64,000 nt of DNA from an uncultured Subdoligranulum sp. (GTDB lineage Bacteria > Bacillota > Clostridia > Oscillospirales > Ruminococcaceae). Below the pieces are notes generated by a model. That model was not told where the DNA came from and made no database searches. It saw nothing but the letters and a program-made list of their open reading frames with translations. The stretch is from contig CAJFMB010000003.1 in assembly GCA_904390925.1 (NCBI GenBank), positions 1 through 64,000 of the forward strand. Direction: 5' to 3'. This document shows, piece by piece, positions 1 through 9,263 of this stretch (position 1 is its first letter; each line of letters opens with the position of its first letter). A program made the position numbers and the translations under genes.

Positions 1-1017
1 GGCCAGGGCCAGCAGCTCGTCCTCGCCGGGGTAGACGGTGATGGGGGCGATCCAGCCGATGCTCTCGGTCAGCTTGTCCACCGTCAGCTGGGCGTAGGCA
101 ATGCCGCCGGTCAGGATGATCTGATCCACCTTGCCGTGCAGGACAGCGGCCATGGCGCCGGCGTCCTTGGCAATCTGATAGTAGAAGGCATCCTGAATGA
201 GCTTGGCGTACTCGTCGCCTTCCTCCACCATCTTTTCCACCACGCGGGCGTCATTGGTGTGCAGGTAGGCGTTGAAGCCGCCGTTGCCGCAGATCTTCTT
301 GTAGATTTCCTGCTGGGTGTACTTGCCGGAGAAGCACATCTTGATCAGGTCGCCCACCGGCACGGTGCCGGCGCGCTCGGGGCTGAAGCAGCCCTCGCCG
401 TCCAGGATGTTGTTCACATCCACGACCTTGCCCTTGCTGTGGGCGCCCACAGACACGCCGCCGCCCATGTGGATGACGATCAGGTTCAGTGCCTCGTAGG
501 TGGTGCCGTGCTCCTTGGCGTAACGGCGGGCCACGGCCTTCTGGTTCAGCGCGTGGAAGATGCTGCGGCGGGGCAGCTCCGGCATGCCGGAAATGCGGGC
601 CACGTCGGTCAGCTCGTCAACCACGACGGGGTCGACAATGTAGGACGGCTTGCCGATGGCATCGCCGATCTCACGGGCCAGGATGCCGCCCAGGTTGGAG
701 GCGTGCTGACCCTGGACGCCCTTTTTCAGGTCGGCCAGCAGTTCGTCGCTGACTGCGTAGGTGCCGCCGGGAATCGGCTTGAGCAGGCCGCCGCGGCCGA
801 CAATCACATCCAGCGAATGGACATCGCAGTTTTTCTCCTTCAGGAAATCCAGGATGATCTGCTTGCGGAAATCCTTCTGGTCGATGATGGAGGCGTACTT
901 GGCGATCTCCTCGGTGGGGTGGCGCAGCGTTTCCTCAAACAGCAGCGTCTCATCCTCGAAAACGCCCACCTTGGTGGAGGTGGAACCGGGATTGATGATC
1001 AGACTCTTGATGGACAT
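1..1017 (-). CDS. buk: Butyrate kinase (C-terminal end runs off the window start)
   Basis: Reverse-strand translation reads [34 protein letters not shown]..., an acetate/butyrate kinase N-terminus. It is open to the window edge and adjacent to ptb. Absent from the ORF track because it is partial. Confidence 0.93.
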   Translation of the reverse strand, partial: MSIKSLIINPGSTSTKVGVFEDETLLFEETLRHPTEEIAKYASIIDQKDFRKQIILDFLKEKNCDVHSLDVIVGRGGLLKPIPGGTYAVSDELLADLKKGVQGQHASNLGGILAREIGDAIGKPSYIVDPVVVDELTDVARISGMPELPRRSIFHALNQKAVARRYAKEHGTTYEALNLIVIHMGGGVSVGAHSKGKVVDVNNILDGEGCFSPERAGTVPVGDLIKMCFSGKYTQQEIYKKICGNGGFNAYLHTNDARVVEKMVEEGDEYAKLIQDAFYYQIAKDAGAMAAVLHGKVDQIILTGGIAYAQLTVDKLTESIGWIAPITVYPGEDELLALA

Positions 1018-1060
1018 GAAATTCTCTCCTTCTTTTGCCGCACAAAAACCGGCAGAATCC

Positions 1061-1984
1061 TTACTGCTTGGTGTTCTTCAGGGCCTCGGCCACCACGGCG
1101 GCCAGAGCGATGGAGTTGACCTTGGTCTTGAACGAGTCGGAGCGGCTGGTCAGGATGGCGGGAACCTTGGTGCCCACCAGGATGCAGCCGTTCTCGCACT
1201 CGGCGGTGTGGACCAGCGTCTTGTAGCAGATGTTGCCGGCCTGGATGTCCGGGAACAGCAGGATGTCGGCATGGCCGGCAGCCGGGCGGTCCTGGGCGCC
1301 CTTGTGGGCGGCGGCCTCCGGCTCAATGGCAATGTCCATGGACAGCGGGCCGTCCACCACACAGCCGGTGATCTTGCCCTCGACGTTCATCCTGCGCAGC
1401 TCGTCGGCATCGACGGTACAGGGCATCTTGGGGTTGACCACCTCAACGGCGGCCAGCGGGGCAACCTTGGGGCAGGCGACGCCGCAGGCATGGGCCACCT
1501 CGACGGCGTTGTCGATCAGCTGGACCTTGTCCTCCAGGGTGGGGTAGGTGACAAAGGCCACGTCGGTCAAGAACAGCAGCTGGTCAATGCCCTTGACCTG
1601 GAACACCGCCACATGGCTCAGCATCCGGCCGGTGCGCAGACCCACTTCCTTGTCCAGAATGCTCTTCAGGAAGGTCTTGGTGTCGATCAGGCCCTTCATG
1701 TACATGTCGGCCTCGCCGTCATGGGCCAGCTTGACCGCCTTCAGCGAAGCCTGGACCTTGTCCGGCTCGTTGATGATGCGCCAGCCGGTCAGGTCGATGT
1801 TCAGACCTGCGGCGATCTCACGGATCTTGGCCTCGTCGCCCACCAGAATGGCGTCGGCAATGCCCTGTGCATGGGCGGCGCTGACAGCCTCCAGCACGGC
1901 GTCGTCCTCGGCGGCAGCCACGGCGACGACCTTCTTGTCGCATTCCTTCACGCGGGAAATCAGATCATCAAAACTTGCACTCAT
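1061..1984 (-). CDS. ptb: Phosphate butyryltransferase
   Basis: [54 protein letters not shown]...; phosphotransacetylase-family sequence directly upstream of buk. Start set at the internal Met (MSASF). Confidence 0.92.
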   Translation of the reverse strand: MSASFDDLISRVKECDKKVVAVAAAEDDAVLEAVSAAHAQGIADAILVGDEAKIREIAAGLNIDLTGWRIINEPDKVQASLKAVKLAHDGEADMYMKGLIDTKTFLKSILDKEVGLRTGRMLSHVAVFQVKGIDQLLFLTDVAFVTYPTLEDKVQLIDNAVEVAHACGVACPKVAPLAAVEVVNPKMPCTVDADELRRMNVEGKITGCVVDGPLSMDIAIEPEAAAHKGAQDRPAAGHADILLFPDIQAGNICYKTLVHTAECENGCILVGTKVPAILTSRSDSFKTKVNSIALAAVVAEALKNTKQ

Positions 1985-2102
1985 CTTTATGCACCTCATT
2001 CTGTTACCAGTTCAACGGCCCGGCCGCCGCAGCAACTTCGGCAGCCTGAAAAGCCGCAGCCCCTCCCTTATAAAAGGAAAAGAGCAGCACGGGTCTGTTA
2101 AT

Positions 2103-2131
2103 AAAATAACACTTGCGCCCACAGGGGTCAA
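2103..2131 (-). promoter_or_regulatory. Predicted sigma-A promoter for ptb-buk (TTGACC-17-TATTTT)
   Basis: Minus strand reads TTGACC CCTGTGGGCGCAAGTGT TATTTT, with a 17-nt spacer. Confidence 0.6.
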
Positions 2132-2226
2132 GCCATAAACCGAGAAAAAAGAAAAAACAGACCCTGGAACGGAAAATCAACCAGAATTCCGCCGCAAAAA
2201 CAGCCGGATTTTTATCCGTTTCCCCC

Positions 2227-2255
2227 TTGACAGCCGGCAAACCAGGGGATATAAT
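2227..2255 (+). promoter_or_regulatory. Sigma-A promoter for infC-rpmI-rplT (TTGACA-17-TATAAT)
   Basis: TTGACA at 2227-2232 and TATAAT at 2250-2255, 17-nt spacer; perfect consensus. Confidence 0.85.
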
Positions 2256-2386
2256 ATTGCACGTAAAAAAAGCAGCGACCGGCATCTGCCGTCGGCTCAC
2301 CTTGCGGGCACAGCGCCCCGGGTCATAACGCACAAGGTCATTAAGGTGGCTTCCACCCGGGTGACTGCGTCTTTATGTGGAGTCAG

Positions 2387-2412
2387 GCGGCTGCTTTCGG
2401 GCAGCCGCTTTT
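2387..2412 (+). terminator. Leader terminator/attenuator hairpin upstream of infC
   Basis: GCGGCTGC-TTTCGG-GCAGCCGC followed by TTTT, inside a 5' leader of about 190 nt and before the infC RBS; resembles an L20/infC leader attenuator. Confidence 0.7.
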
Positions 2413-2451
2413 GCATACCATATCACAAGATTTGTTTGGAGGTGTATCCCA

Positions 2452-2982
2452 ATCGCCAGCAACAGCAATTCCAAGGAACTGGAAATCAATGAGCGTATCC
2501 GAGACAAGGAAGTCCGCCTGATCGGTGCCGACGGCCAGCAGATGGGCGTCATGAGCCCCCGCGATGCACTGCGCATTGCCCGGGAGCGCGACCTGGACCT
2601 GGTCAAGGTTGCCCCGCAGGCAAAGCCCCCGGTCTGCAAGATCCTCGATTACGGCAAGTACCGCTTCGAGATGCAGAAGAAGGAGAAGGAAGCCCGCAAG
2701 AACCAGAAGGTTGTCGAGCTGAAGGAGATCCGTCTGTCTCTCAACATCGATACCAACGACTTCAACACCAAAGTGAACCAGGCTGCCAAGTTCCTGCAGC
2801 AGGGCCACAAGGTCAAGGTCACGATCCGGTTCCGCGGCCGCGAGATGGCGCACACCAATCTGGGCGTTGACGTGCACAAGCGCTTTGCCGAGGCTCTGGC
2901 CGGCCAGGCTGTGGTCGACAAGCAGCCCAAGCTGGAAGGACGCAGCATGATGATGTTCCTTTCGCCCACCCCGAACAAATAA
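2452..2982 (+). CDS. infC: Translation initiation factor IF-3, probable ATC start
   Basis: ...ASNSNSKELEINERIRDKEVRLIGADGQQMGVMSPRDALRIARERDLDLVKVAPQAKPPVCKILDYGKYRFEMQKKEKEARK: IF-3. GGAGG at 2438-2442 lies 9 nt before ATC 2452. The upstream in-frame ATG (2377) falls just before and reads through the terminator hairpin. Confidence 0.9.
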   Translation: MASNSNSKELEINERIRDKEVRLIGADGQQMGVMSPRDALRIARERDLDLVKVAPQAKPPVCKILDYGKYRFEMQKKEKEARKNQKVVELKEIRLSLNIDTNDFNTKVNQAAKFLQQGHKVKVTIRFRGREMAHTNLGVDVHKRFAEALAGQAVVDKQPKLEGRSMMMFLSPTPNK

Positions 2983-3060
2983 ACTCAAACAAGGAAGCAC
3001 CGCCACCACCCCCTGCCAGCCGGCAGCGGCAGCGCTTCCCAAATTTAGGAGGAAACTGAA

Positions 3061-3267
3061 ATGGCTAAAATGAAGCTGAAGACCCTTTCCGGCGCCAAGA
3101 AGCGCTTCAAGATGACTGCCAGCGGCAAGATCAAGCGCAATGCGTCCAAGCGCCGCCATATCCTGACCAAGAAGACCACCAAGCTCACCCGCGGCCTGCG
3201 CATGAACCACTATGTGGACAAGACCAACGAGGCCACTGTCCGCAAGATGATGCCCTACGGCGGCTGA
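3061..3267 (+). CDS. rpmI: 50S ribosomal protein L35
   Basis: MAKMKLKTLSGAKKRFKMTASGKIKRNASKRRHILTKKTTKLTRGLR... Confidence 0.97.
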   Translation: MAKMKLKTLSGAKKRFKMTASGKIKRNASKRRHILTKKTTKLTRGLRMNHYVDKTNEATVRKMMPYGG

Positions 3268-3324
3268 TCCGCGCAAACACGCAACAGGAACTGATTTCGA
3301 GAGTTATAAAGGAGATAGAATACC

Positions 3325-3681
3325 ATGGCACGTATTAAAGGCGCTACCATGACGCACAAGCGTCGCACCAAGACCCTCAAGCTCGCCAAGGGCTACTACG
3401 GCAGCAAGAGCAAGCATTTCCGCATGGCCAAGCAGGCCGTCATGAAGAGCGGCAACTACGCTTTCATCGGCCGCAAGCTGAAGAAGCGCCAGTTCCGCAC
3501 CCTGTGGATTGCCCGCATCAACAACGCTGTCCGTCCCCAGGGCATGAACTACTCCACCTTCATGAACGCCCTGAAGAAGTCCGGCATCGAGCTGAACCGC
3601 AAGATGCTGAGCGAGATGGCCATCCACGATCCCCAGAGCTTCAGCGCTCTGGTCGAGACCGCCAAGAAGGCCCTGGCCTGA
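3325..3681 (+). CDS. rplT: 50S ribosomal protein L20
   Basis: [66 protein letters not shown]... Confidence 0.98.
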   Translation: MARIKGATMTHKRRTKTLKLAKGYYGSKSKHFRMAKQAVMKSGNYAFIGRKLKKRQFRTLWIARINNAVRPQGMNYSTFMNALKKSGIELNRKMLSEMAIHDPQSFSALVETAKKALA

Positions 3682-3697
3682 ACAATGTAAAGAAGCT

Positions 3698-3725
3698 GAC
3701 GCACGCGCCCGCGTGCGTCGCTTTT
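3698..3725 (+). terminator. Rho-independent terminator after rplT
   Basis: GACGCACGC-GCCC-GCGTGCGTC followed by GCTTTTGT. Confidence 0.8.
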
Positions 3726-3802
3726 GTGTATATGGGGAATTTGCAGCCCGGCAGGGGGCATTCTCCTGTATGACAGCCTCTGTGCAGAAAGGCAGACAAA
3801 CC

Positions 3803-4600
3803 ATGCTTTCCCCCATTTCCAGCCGCGACAATGACAAGATCAAGCAGGCATGCCGCCTGCGGGACAACGAATCCGCCCGCCGGCAGGCCGGACTCTTCTT
3901 TGCCGAAGGTCCCAAACTCTGCCTGGAAGCTGCAAAATCCTGCCGCTGTGCCACACTGTATGCCACCCGCCGGGCGCTGGACCATACCCCGGAACTGGCC
4001 GCGCTGGATGCGGTGACGGTGCCGGTGTCCGACCCGGTGGCGGACAAGCTCTCCTCCACCAAAAACAGCCAGGGGGTTTACGGGCTGTTTGTGCTGCCTG
4101 TGCCCGACCCGGCCACCCTCGGCACCGCCCGGCGGATTCTTGCGCTGGAACGGGTGCAGGACCCGGGCAATGTGGGCACCCTGATCCGCAGTGCGGCGGC
4201 CTTCGGCTTTGACGCGGTGCTGCTGGGACCCGGCTGCGCCGCCCCCTATGCCCCCCGGACGCTGCGGGCCTCGATGGGCGCCGCGGTGCGGATGCCAGTG
4301 CTGGAAACCGATGACCTGCCCGCCGCCCTGACGGAACTGCGGGGCAGGGAAGTCACCTGTCTGGCCGCGGCGCTGCGCCATGCGGTCAGCCTGGATGCGG
4401 TGGGCCGCAGCTTCCCGCGGGGGCTCTGTGTGGTCATCGGCAGCGAGGGCCAGGGCCTGACCGACGCCGCCATCGACGCCTGTGACCGGGCGGTGCGCAT
4501 TCCCATGACCGACCTGGCCGAAAGCCTGAACGCCGCGGTGGCCGGCAGCGTGCTGCTGTGGCATTTCCGCGGTCTGCCGGCGGCGGACGGCACTGTATAA
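3803..4600 (+). CDS. TrmH/SpoU-family RNA 2'-O-methyltransferase
   Basis: MLSPISSRDNDKIKQACRLRDNESARRQAGLFFAEGPKL...ERVQDPGNVGTLIRSAAAFGFDAVLLGPG...GSEGQGLTDAAIDACDRAVRIPMTDLAESLNAAVAGSVLLW: SpoU motifs. Confidence 0.9.
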   Translation: MLSPISSRDNDKIKQACRLRDNESARRQAGLFFAEGPKLCLEAAKSCRCATLYATRRALDHTPELAALDAVTVPVSDPVADKLSSTKNSQGVYGLFVLPVPDPATLGTARRILALERVQDPGNVGTLIRSAAAFGFDAVLLGPGCAAPYAPRTLRASMGAAVRMPVLETDDLPAALTELRGREVTCLAAALRHAVSLDAVGRSFPRGLCVVIGSEGQGLTDAAIDACDRAVRIPMTDLAESLNAAVAGSVLLWHFRGLPAADGTV

Positions 4601-4650
4601 AGCGGGATGCCGCGCATCCCGGCCCGGTTTGACCGGGGAGGGGGAAGACC

Positions 4651-5775
4651 ATGGACGACATTCTGTACTGGATGTGGATGGCTGACGTGCTGGGACCCGG
4701 CAGTCCCCATTCCGGCGCGGCACTGGCCTGGTGCGGCGATGCCCGCAATTTTTATGCGGCAATCCGGGCCGGGCACCGGCCCGCCTTTCTTCACCGCCAT
4801 ATGCGGGAGCGGGCGGCGCAGCTGGAACCCGGCGACCTGCAGGCCCGTCTGGATGCCTGCATTGCCGCCGGCGCTGCCGTGCTGACCCCCGATGACCCGG
4901 ACTATCCCCGGCGGTTTTTGCCGCTGTCCGACCTGCCGCTGGTGCTCTATCTCACCGGCAGCAGTGCCTGCCTTAACGACCGCCGCTATGTGGCAATGGT
5001 GGGCACCCGGCGGCCCACCCCATACGGCCAGCGGGCCTGCCGGGAACTCTCCCGCCAGATGGCCGAGCAGGGGGCGGTGATTGTCAGCGGCATGGCCGAC
5101 GGCCTGGACGGGGTTGCCCAGGCAGCCGCCGTGGAGGCCGGCGCCCCCACCATTGCCTTCCTCGGCACCGCCATCGACCGGACCTATCCCGCCGCCCATG
5201 CCCCGCTGCGGGCCGCCATTGAGCGGCTGGGCGGCGCGGTGGCCAGCGAGTACCCGCCGGGCTTTTCCGGCCGGATGCAGGGAACCTTCCTGGCCCGCAA
5301 CCGGCTGATTGCCGCCATGGGGGAGGTTCTCTGCGTGGCGGAGGCCGGCAAACGCAGCGGCACCATGAACACCGTCAGCCATGCCCGGCGCTACGGCCGG
5401 CCGGTGCTGGCGGTTCCGGGCAGCATTTTCAGCCGTGCCAGCGAGGGCACCAACGCCATTTTGCAGGACGGCAGCGCCCGGATGCTCTGCGGGGTCCAGG
5501 ACATCCGCCAGGCAATGGGGCTTGCACCGGAGGAAAATCTGTGGCACAATGACCCAGAGGACCAGGCATCAGTTGCTGCCCCGACGGCGGGCATTGCCCT
5601 GTCACCGGTGGCCAGACAGGTGCTGGCGGTGCTGGGCCCCGACCCGCAGTATCTGGAGGAGATCTGCCGGGCCACCGGGCTGCCCGCCCATCAGGTCCTG
5701 GCCGCCTACACCGAGCTGGAACTGGCCGGCGCCGCCATCCCCGGCCCCGGCCGCAGCCTGACGGCGGCACAATAA
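4651..5775 (+). CDS. dprA: DNA-processing protein DprA
   Basis: VAMVGTRRPTPYGQRACRELSRQMAEQGAVIVSGMADGLDGVAQAAAVEAGAPTIAFLGTAIDRTYPAAH: DprA Rossmann core; immediately upstream of topA. Confidence 0.93.
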   Translation: MDDILYWMWMADVLGPGSPHSGAALAWCGDARNFYAAIRAGHRPAFLHRHMRERAAQLEPGDLQARLDACIAAGAAVLTPDDPDYPRRFLPLSDLPLVLYLTGSSACLNDRRYVAMVGTRRPTPYGQRACRELSRQMAEQGAVIVSGMADGLDGVAQAAAVEAGAPTIAFLGTAIDRTYPAAHAPLRAAIERLGGAVASEYPPGFSGRMQGTFLARNRLIAAMGEVLCVAEAGKRSGTMNTVSHARRYGRPVLAVPGSIFSRASEGTNAILQDGSARMLCGVQDIRQAMGLAPEENLWHNDPEDQASVAAPTAGIALSPVARQVLAVLGPDPQYLEEICRATGLPAHQVLAAYTELELAGAAIPGPGRSLTAAQ

Positions 5776-5835
5776 CAGACACAACGATTCCCCGTGCCCT
5801 GCATGCCGGGGCACTACGAACAGGAGATACACAAC

Positions 5836-7914
5836 ATGGCAAAGTTAGTGATTGTGGAATCCCCCGCCAAGGCAAAGACCATCGGCAAATACCTTGGCAA
5901 GGGGTACAAAGTCACAGCAAGCATGGGCCATATCCGGGACCTGCCGGCCTCCCAGCTGGGCATCGACGTGGAAAATGGCTACAAGCCGCACTATATCACC
6001 ATCAAGGGCAAGGCCAAGCTGGTGCGGGAGCTGAAGGACGAGGCCAAAAAGGCCGACGGCGTCCTGCTGGCAACCGACCCGGACCGGGAAGGCGAAGCCA
6101 TCAGCTGGCATCTGGCCAACGTGCTGGGCCTGGACCCGTCCGCGCCCAACCGGGTCACCTTTGACGAGATCACCAAAAAGGGCGTCAAGGAGGGCATGGC
6201 CCATCCCCGCGCCATCGACATGAATCTGTTCAACGCCCAGCAGGCCCGGCGGGAGCTGGACCGCCTGGTGGGCTACAAGCTGTCGCCGTTTCTCTGGCGC
6301 AAGGTGCGCCGGGGCCTTTCCGCAGGCCGTGTCCAGAGCGTGGCGGTGCGGCTGATCCGCGACCGGGAACTGGAGATCGATGCCTTCCAGCCGGACGAGT
6401 ACTGGAACATTGACGCCGAGCTGGGCCGTGGCAAGGAAGCCTTCACTGCCCGGCTGGCAGCCTCCGCCGACGGCAAAAAGCTGACCGTCACCAGCAAGGA
6501 CCAGGCCGACGGGATTCTGGCCGCGCTGGACGGCAAGGGCTATACCGTCACCCAGGTGGACAAGGGACGCCGCCGCCGTGTGCCGCCGCCGCCCTTCATA
6601 ACCTCCACCCTGCAGCAGGAGGCCAGCCGCCGGTACGGCTTCTCGGCCACCCGCACCATGCGGGCCGCCCAGACGCTGTATGAAGGCGTCGAGATCGCCG
6701 GCCACGGTGCCATCGGTCTGATCACCTATATGCGTACCGACTCGCTGCGCGTCTCGGACGAGGCCGTCGCCGCCGCCAAGGAGTATATCGGCGGCCGCTG
6801 GGGCGAACGGTATATCTGCCCCATCAAGCGCAAGTACAAGTCCCGTTCCGCCACCGCCGCCCAGGATGCCCACGAGGCCATCCGTCCCTCCACCCCCGGC
6901 CTGACCCCCGACGAGGTGGAGCAGAGCATCTCCGGCGACACCGCCAAGCTCTACCGCCTGATCTGGAGCCGCTTCATGGCCAGCCAGATGGCCGACTGCG
7001 AGCAGGACACGGTGTCGGTGGGCATCACGGCAGGAAACTACCTGTTCCGCGCCAGCGGCTACCAGGTGGCCTTTGACGGCTATACCGCCCTCTATGAGGA
7101 AGCCACCGACGACAAGGAAAAGAAGGAAACCGCCCTGCCCCCGCTGGAACAGGGCCAGCAGCTGGAACTGGCCAACCTGCATGCCGACCAGAAATTCACC
7201 CAGCCGCCACCGCTCTACACCGAGGCGACGCTGATCCATGCGCTGGAGGAAAACGGCATCGGCCGTCCCTCCACCTATGCGCCCATCATCACCACCATTG
7301 TGGACCGCGGCTATGTGGAGCGGGACGGCAAAAAGCTGCGCACCACCCCGCTGGGCCAGGCGGTCAATCAGGTCATGCTGGAACAGTTCCCCGACATTGT
7401 GGACGTGACCTTCTCCGCCGGCATGGAGAAAAAACTGGATACCGTGGAAAACGGCTCCGCCAACTGGGTGGACACGGTGGACGAGTTCTACAAGGGCTTT
7501 GAGAAGAGCCTGGAACAGGCCGAAAAGAATATGGAGGGCAAGCGGGTCAAGGTGGCGGACATCCCCACCGACGAAATCTGCGAAAAATGCGGCAAGCCGA
7601 TGGTCATCAAGTCGGGCCGCTACGGCAAATTCCTGGCCTGCAGCGGCTTCCCCGACTGCAAGAACACCCGCCCGCTGGTCAAGGATACCGGCGGTCTCTG
7701 CCCGCTGTGCGGCGGCCACATGCTGCTGCGCAAGAGCGCCAAAGGCCGCGTCTACTACGGCTGCGGCAACTACCCTGACTGCAAGTTCATGACCTGGGAC
7801 GAGCCGGTGCCGGAAAAATGCCCCAAGTGCGGCGCGACCCTGTTCAAAAAACGGGGCATGCTTTACTGCGCCAAGGAAGGCTGCGGCTTTGAAAAGCCGG
7901 TGGAGAAAAAGTAA
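5836..7914 (+). CDS. topA: Type IA DNA topoisomerase I
   Basis: MAKLVIVESPAKAKTIGKYLGKGYKVTASMGHIRDLP...; C-terminal Cys4 zinc modules (CEKCGKPM..., CPLCGGHM..., CPKCGATL...). Confidence 0.97.
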   Translation: MAKLVIVESPAKAKTIGKYLGKGYKVTASMGHIRDLPASQLGIDVENGYKPHYITIKGKAKLVRELKDEAKKADGVLLATDPDREGEAISWHLANVLGLDPSAPNRVTFDEITKKGVKEGMAHPRAIDMNLFNAQQARRELDRLVGYKLSPFLWRKVRRGLSAGRVQSVAVRLIRDRELEIDAFQPDEYWNIDAELGRGKEAFTARLAASADGKKLTVTSKDQADGILAALDGKGYTVTQVDKGRRRRVPPPPFITSTLQQEASRRYGFSATRTMRAAQTLYEGVEIAGHGAIGLITYMRTDSLRVSDEAVAAAKEYIGGRWGERYICPIKRKYKSRSATAAQDAHEAIRPSTPGLTPDEVEQSISGDTAKLYRLIWSRFMASQMADCEQDTVSVGITAGNYLFRASGYQVAFDGYTALYEEATDDKEKKETALPPLEQGQQLELANLHADQKFTQPPPLYTEATLIHALEENGIGRPSTYAPIITTIVDRGYVERDGKKLRTTPLGQAVNQVMLEQFPDIVDVTFSAGMEKKLDTVENGSANWVDTVDEFYKGFEKSLEQAEKNMEGKRVKVADIPTDEICEKCGKPMVIKSGRYGKFLACSGFPDCKNTRPLVKDTGGLCPLCGGHMLLRKSAKGRVYYGCGNYPDCKFMTWDEPVPEKCPKCGATLFKKRGMLYCAKEGCGFEKPVEKK

Positions 7915-7928
7915 GAAAGGGACCCATC

Positions 7929-9224
7929 ATGCAAATCAACATCCTGGGCGCCGGCCTGGCCGGCTGCGAGGCGGCGCTGTGGCTGGCGGACCGCGGCGTT
8001 GCCGTGGACCTGTACGAGCAAAAGCCCACCCGTTTTTCCCCTGCCCACAAAAGCGCCGGTTTTGCCGAGCTGATCTGCTCCAACTCGCTGAAAGCCGAGC
8101 GGCCGGACTCTGCTTCCGGCTTGCTCAAGCTGGAAATGCGGCAGATGGGCTCCCATCTGCTGGATGCCGCCGAGACCGCCCGCGTGGCGGCCGGCGGAGC
8201 CCTGGCGGTGGACCGGGACCGGTTTTCCGCGGCGGTCACCCAACTGGTGGAGTCCCACCCCAACATCACCGTCCACCGGCAGGAGGTCACCGGGATTGAC
8301 GACAGCCAGCCGGTGCTGGTTGCCACCGGCCCCCTGACCGACGGCAAACTGGGCGAGGCCATCGCCGCCCTCACCGGCAGCCACCGGCTGAGCTTTTTTG
8401 ATGCGGTGGCGCCCATCGTCACCGCCGAAAGCCTGGACATGGACAAGGTATTCGCCGCCTCCCGCTATGGCCGCGGCGAGGCCGACTATCTCAACTGCCC
8501 CTTCAACCGGGAGGAGTACGAGGCCTTCTACAACGCTCTGATCACCGCCGAGCGGGCCCCGCTGCACGACTTTGACACCCCCCTCACCGTCTACGAAGGC
8601 TGCATGCCCATCGAGGTCATGGCGGCCCGGGGCGCCGATACCATCCGCTACGGCCCGCTGCGCCCGGTGGGGCTGCGGGACCCCCGCACCGGCCACCGCC
8701 CCTGGGCCAACGTCCAGCTGCGTGCCGAGAACACCGGCCGCACCATGTACAACCTGGTGGGCTTCCAGACCAACCTGAAATGGGGGGAGCAGAAGCGGGT
8801 CTTCTCGATGATCCCCGGCCTGGAACATGCCGAGTTCGTGCGCTACGGCGTCATGCACCGCAATACCTTCCTGGACAGCCCGGTGGTGCTCACCGACGCG
8901 CTGTGCCTGAAGGAACATCCCAATGTCTTTTTCGCCGGCCAGATCACCGGCTTTGAGGGGTATATGGAAAGCGCCGCCTGCGGCCTGCTGGCCGCCCGCA
9001 GCATCTACGCCCGCCTGACCGGGCAGGCCTGGACGCCGCCGCCGGAAACCACCATGTGCGGCGCGCTGCTGCGCTATATCACCACCCCCAACAAGGACTT
9101 CCAGCCGCTGGGCGCCAACATGGGCATTCTGCCGCCGCGGCATGAGATCCGGGACAAGCGCGCCCGCTATGCCGCGCTGTCCGAGACCGCCCAGGCCGAC
9201 ATGGCCGCGTGGGCCGGCCGCTGA
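7929..9224 (+). CDS. trmFO: Methylenetetrahydrofolate--tRNA-(uracil-5-)-methyltransferase TrmFO
   Basis: MQINILGAGLAGCEAALWLADRGVAVDLYEQKPTRFSPAHKSAGFAELICSNSLKAE...; follows topA. Confidence 0.95.
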   Translation: MQINILGAGLAGCEAALWLADRGVAVDLYEQKPTRFSPAHKSAGFAELICSNSLKAERPDSASGLLKLEMRQMGSHLLDAAETARVAAGGALAVDRDRFSAAVTQLVESHPNITVHRQEVTGIDDSQPVLVATGPLTDGKLGEAIAALTGSHRLSFFDAVAPIVTAESLDMDKVFAASRYGRGEADYLNCPFNREEYEAFYNALITAERAPLHDFDTPLTVYEGCMPIEVMAARGADTIRYGPLRPVGLRDPRTGHRPWANVQLRAENTGRTMYNLVGFQTNLKWGEQKRVFSMIPGLEHAEFVRYGVMHRNTFLDSPVVLTDALCLKEHPNVFFAGQITGFEGYMESAACGLLAARSIYARLTGQAWTPPPETTMCGALLRYITTPNKDFQPLGANMGILPPRHEIRDKRARYAALSETAQADMAAWAGR

Positions 9225-9263
9225 ACCGAAACCAACCGATCCAACCGAAAGAGAGGGAATACC

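Noticed and set aside
136-2101. 327-aa and 446-aa plus-strand ORFs over buk/ptb
   Set aside because: Antisense to clear butyrate kinase and phosphate butyryltransferase; composition artefact.
3713-3802. N-terminal extension of the SpoU methyltransferase to the ATG at 3713
   Set aside because: It would start inside the rplT terminator; ATG 3803 follows a purine-rich RBS and matches the usual family N-terminus.
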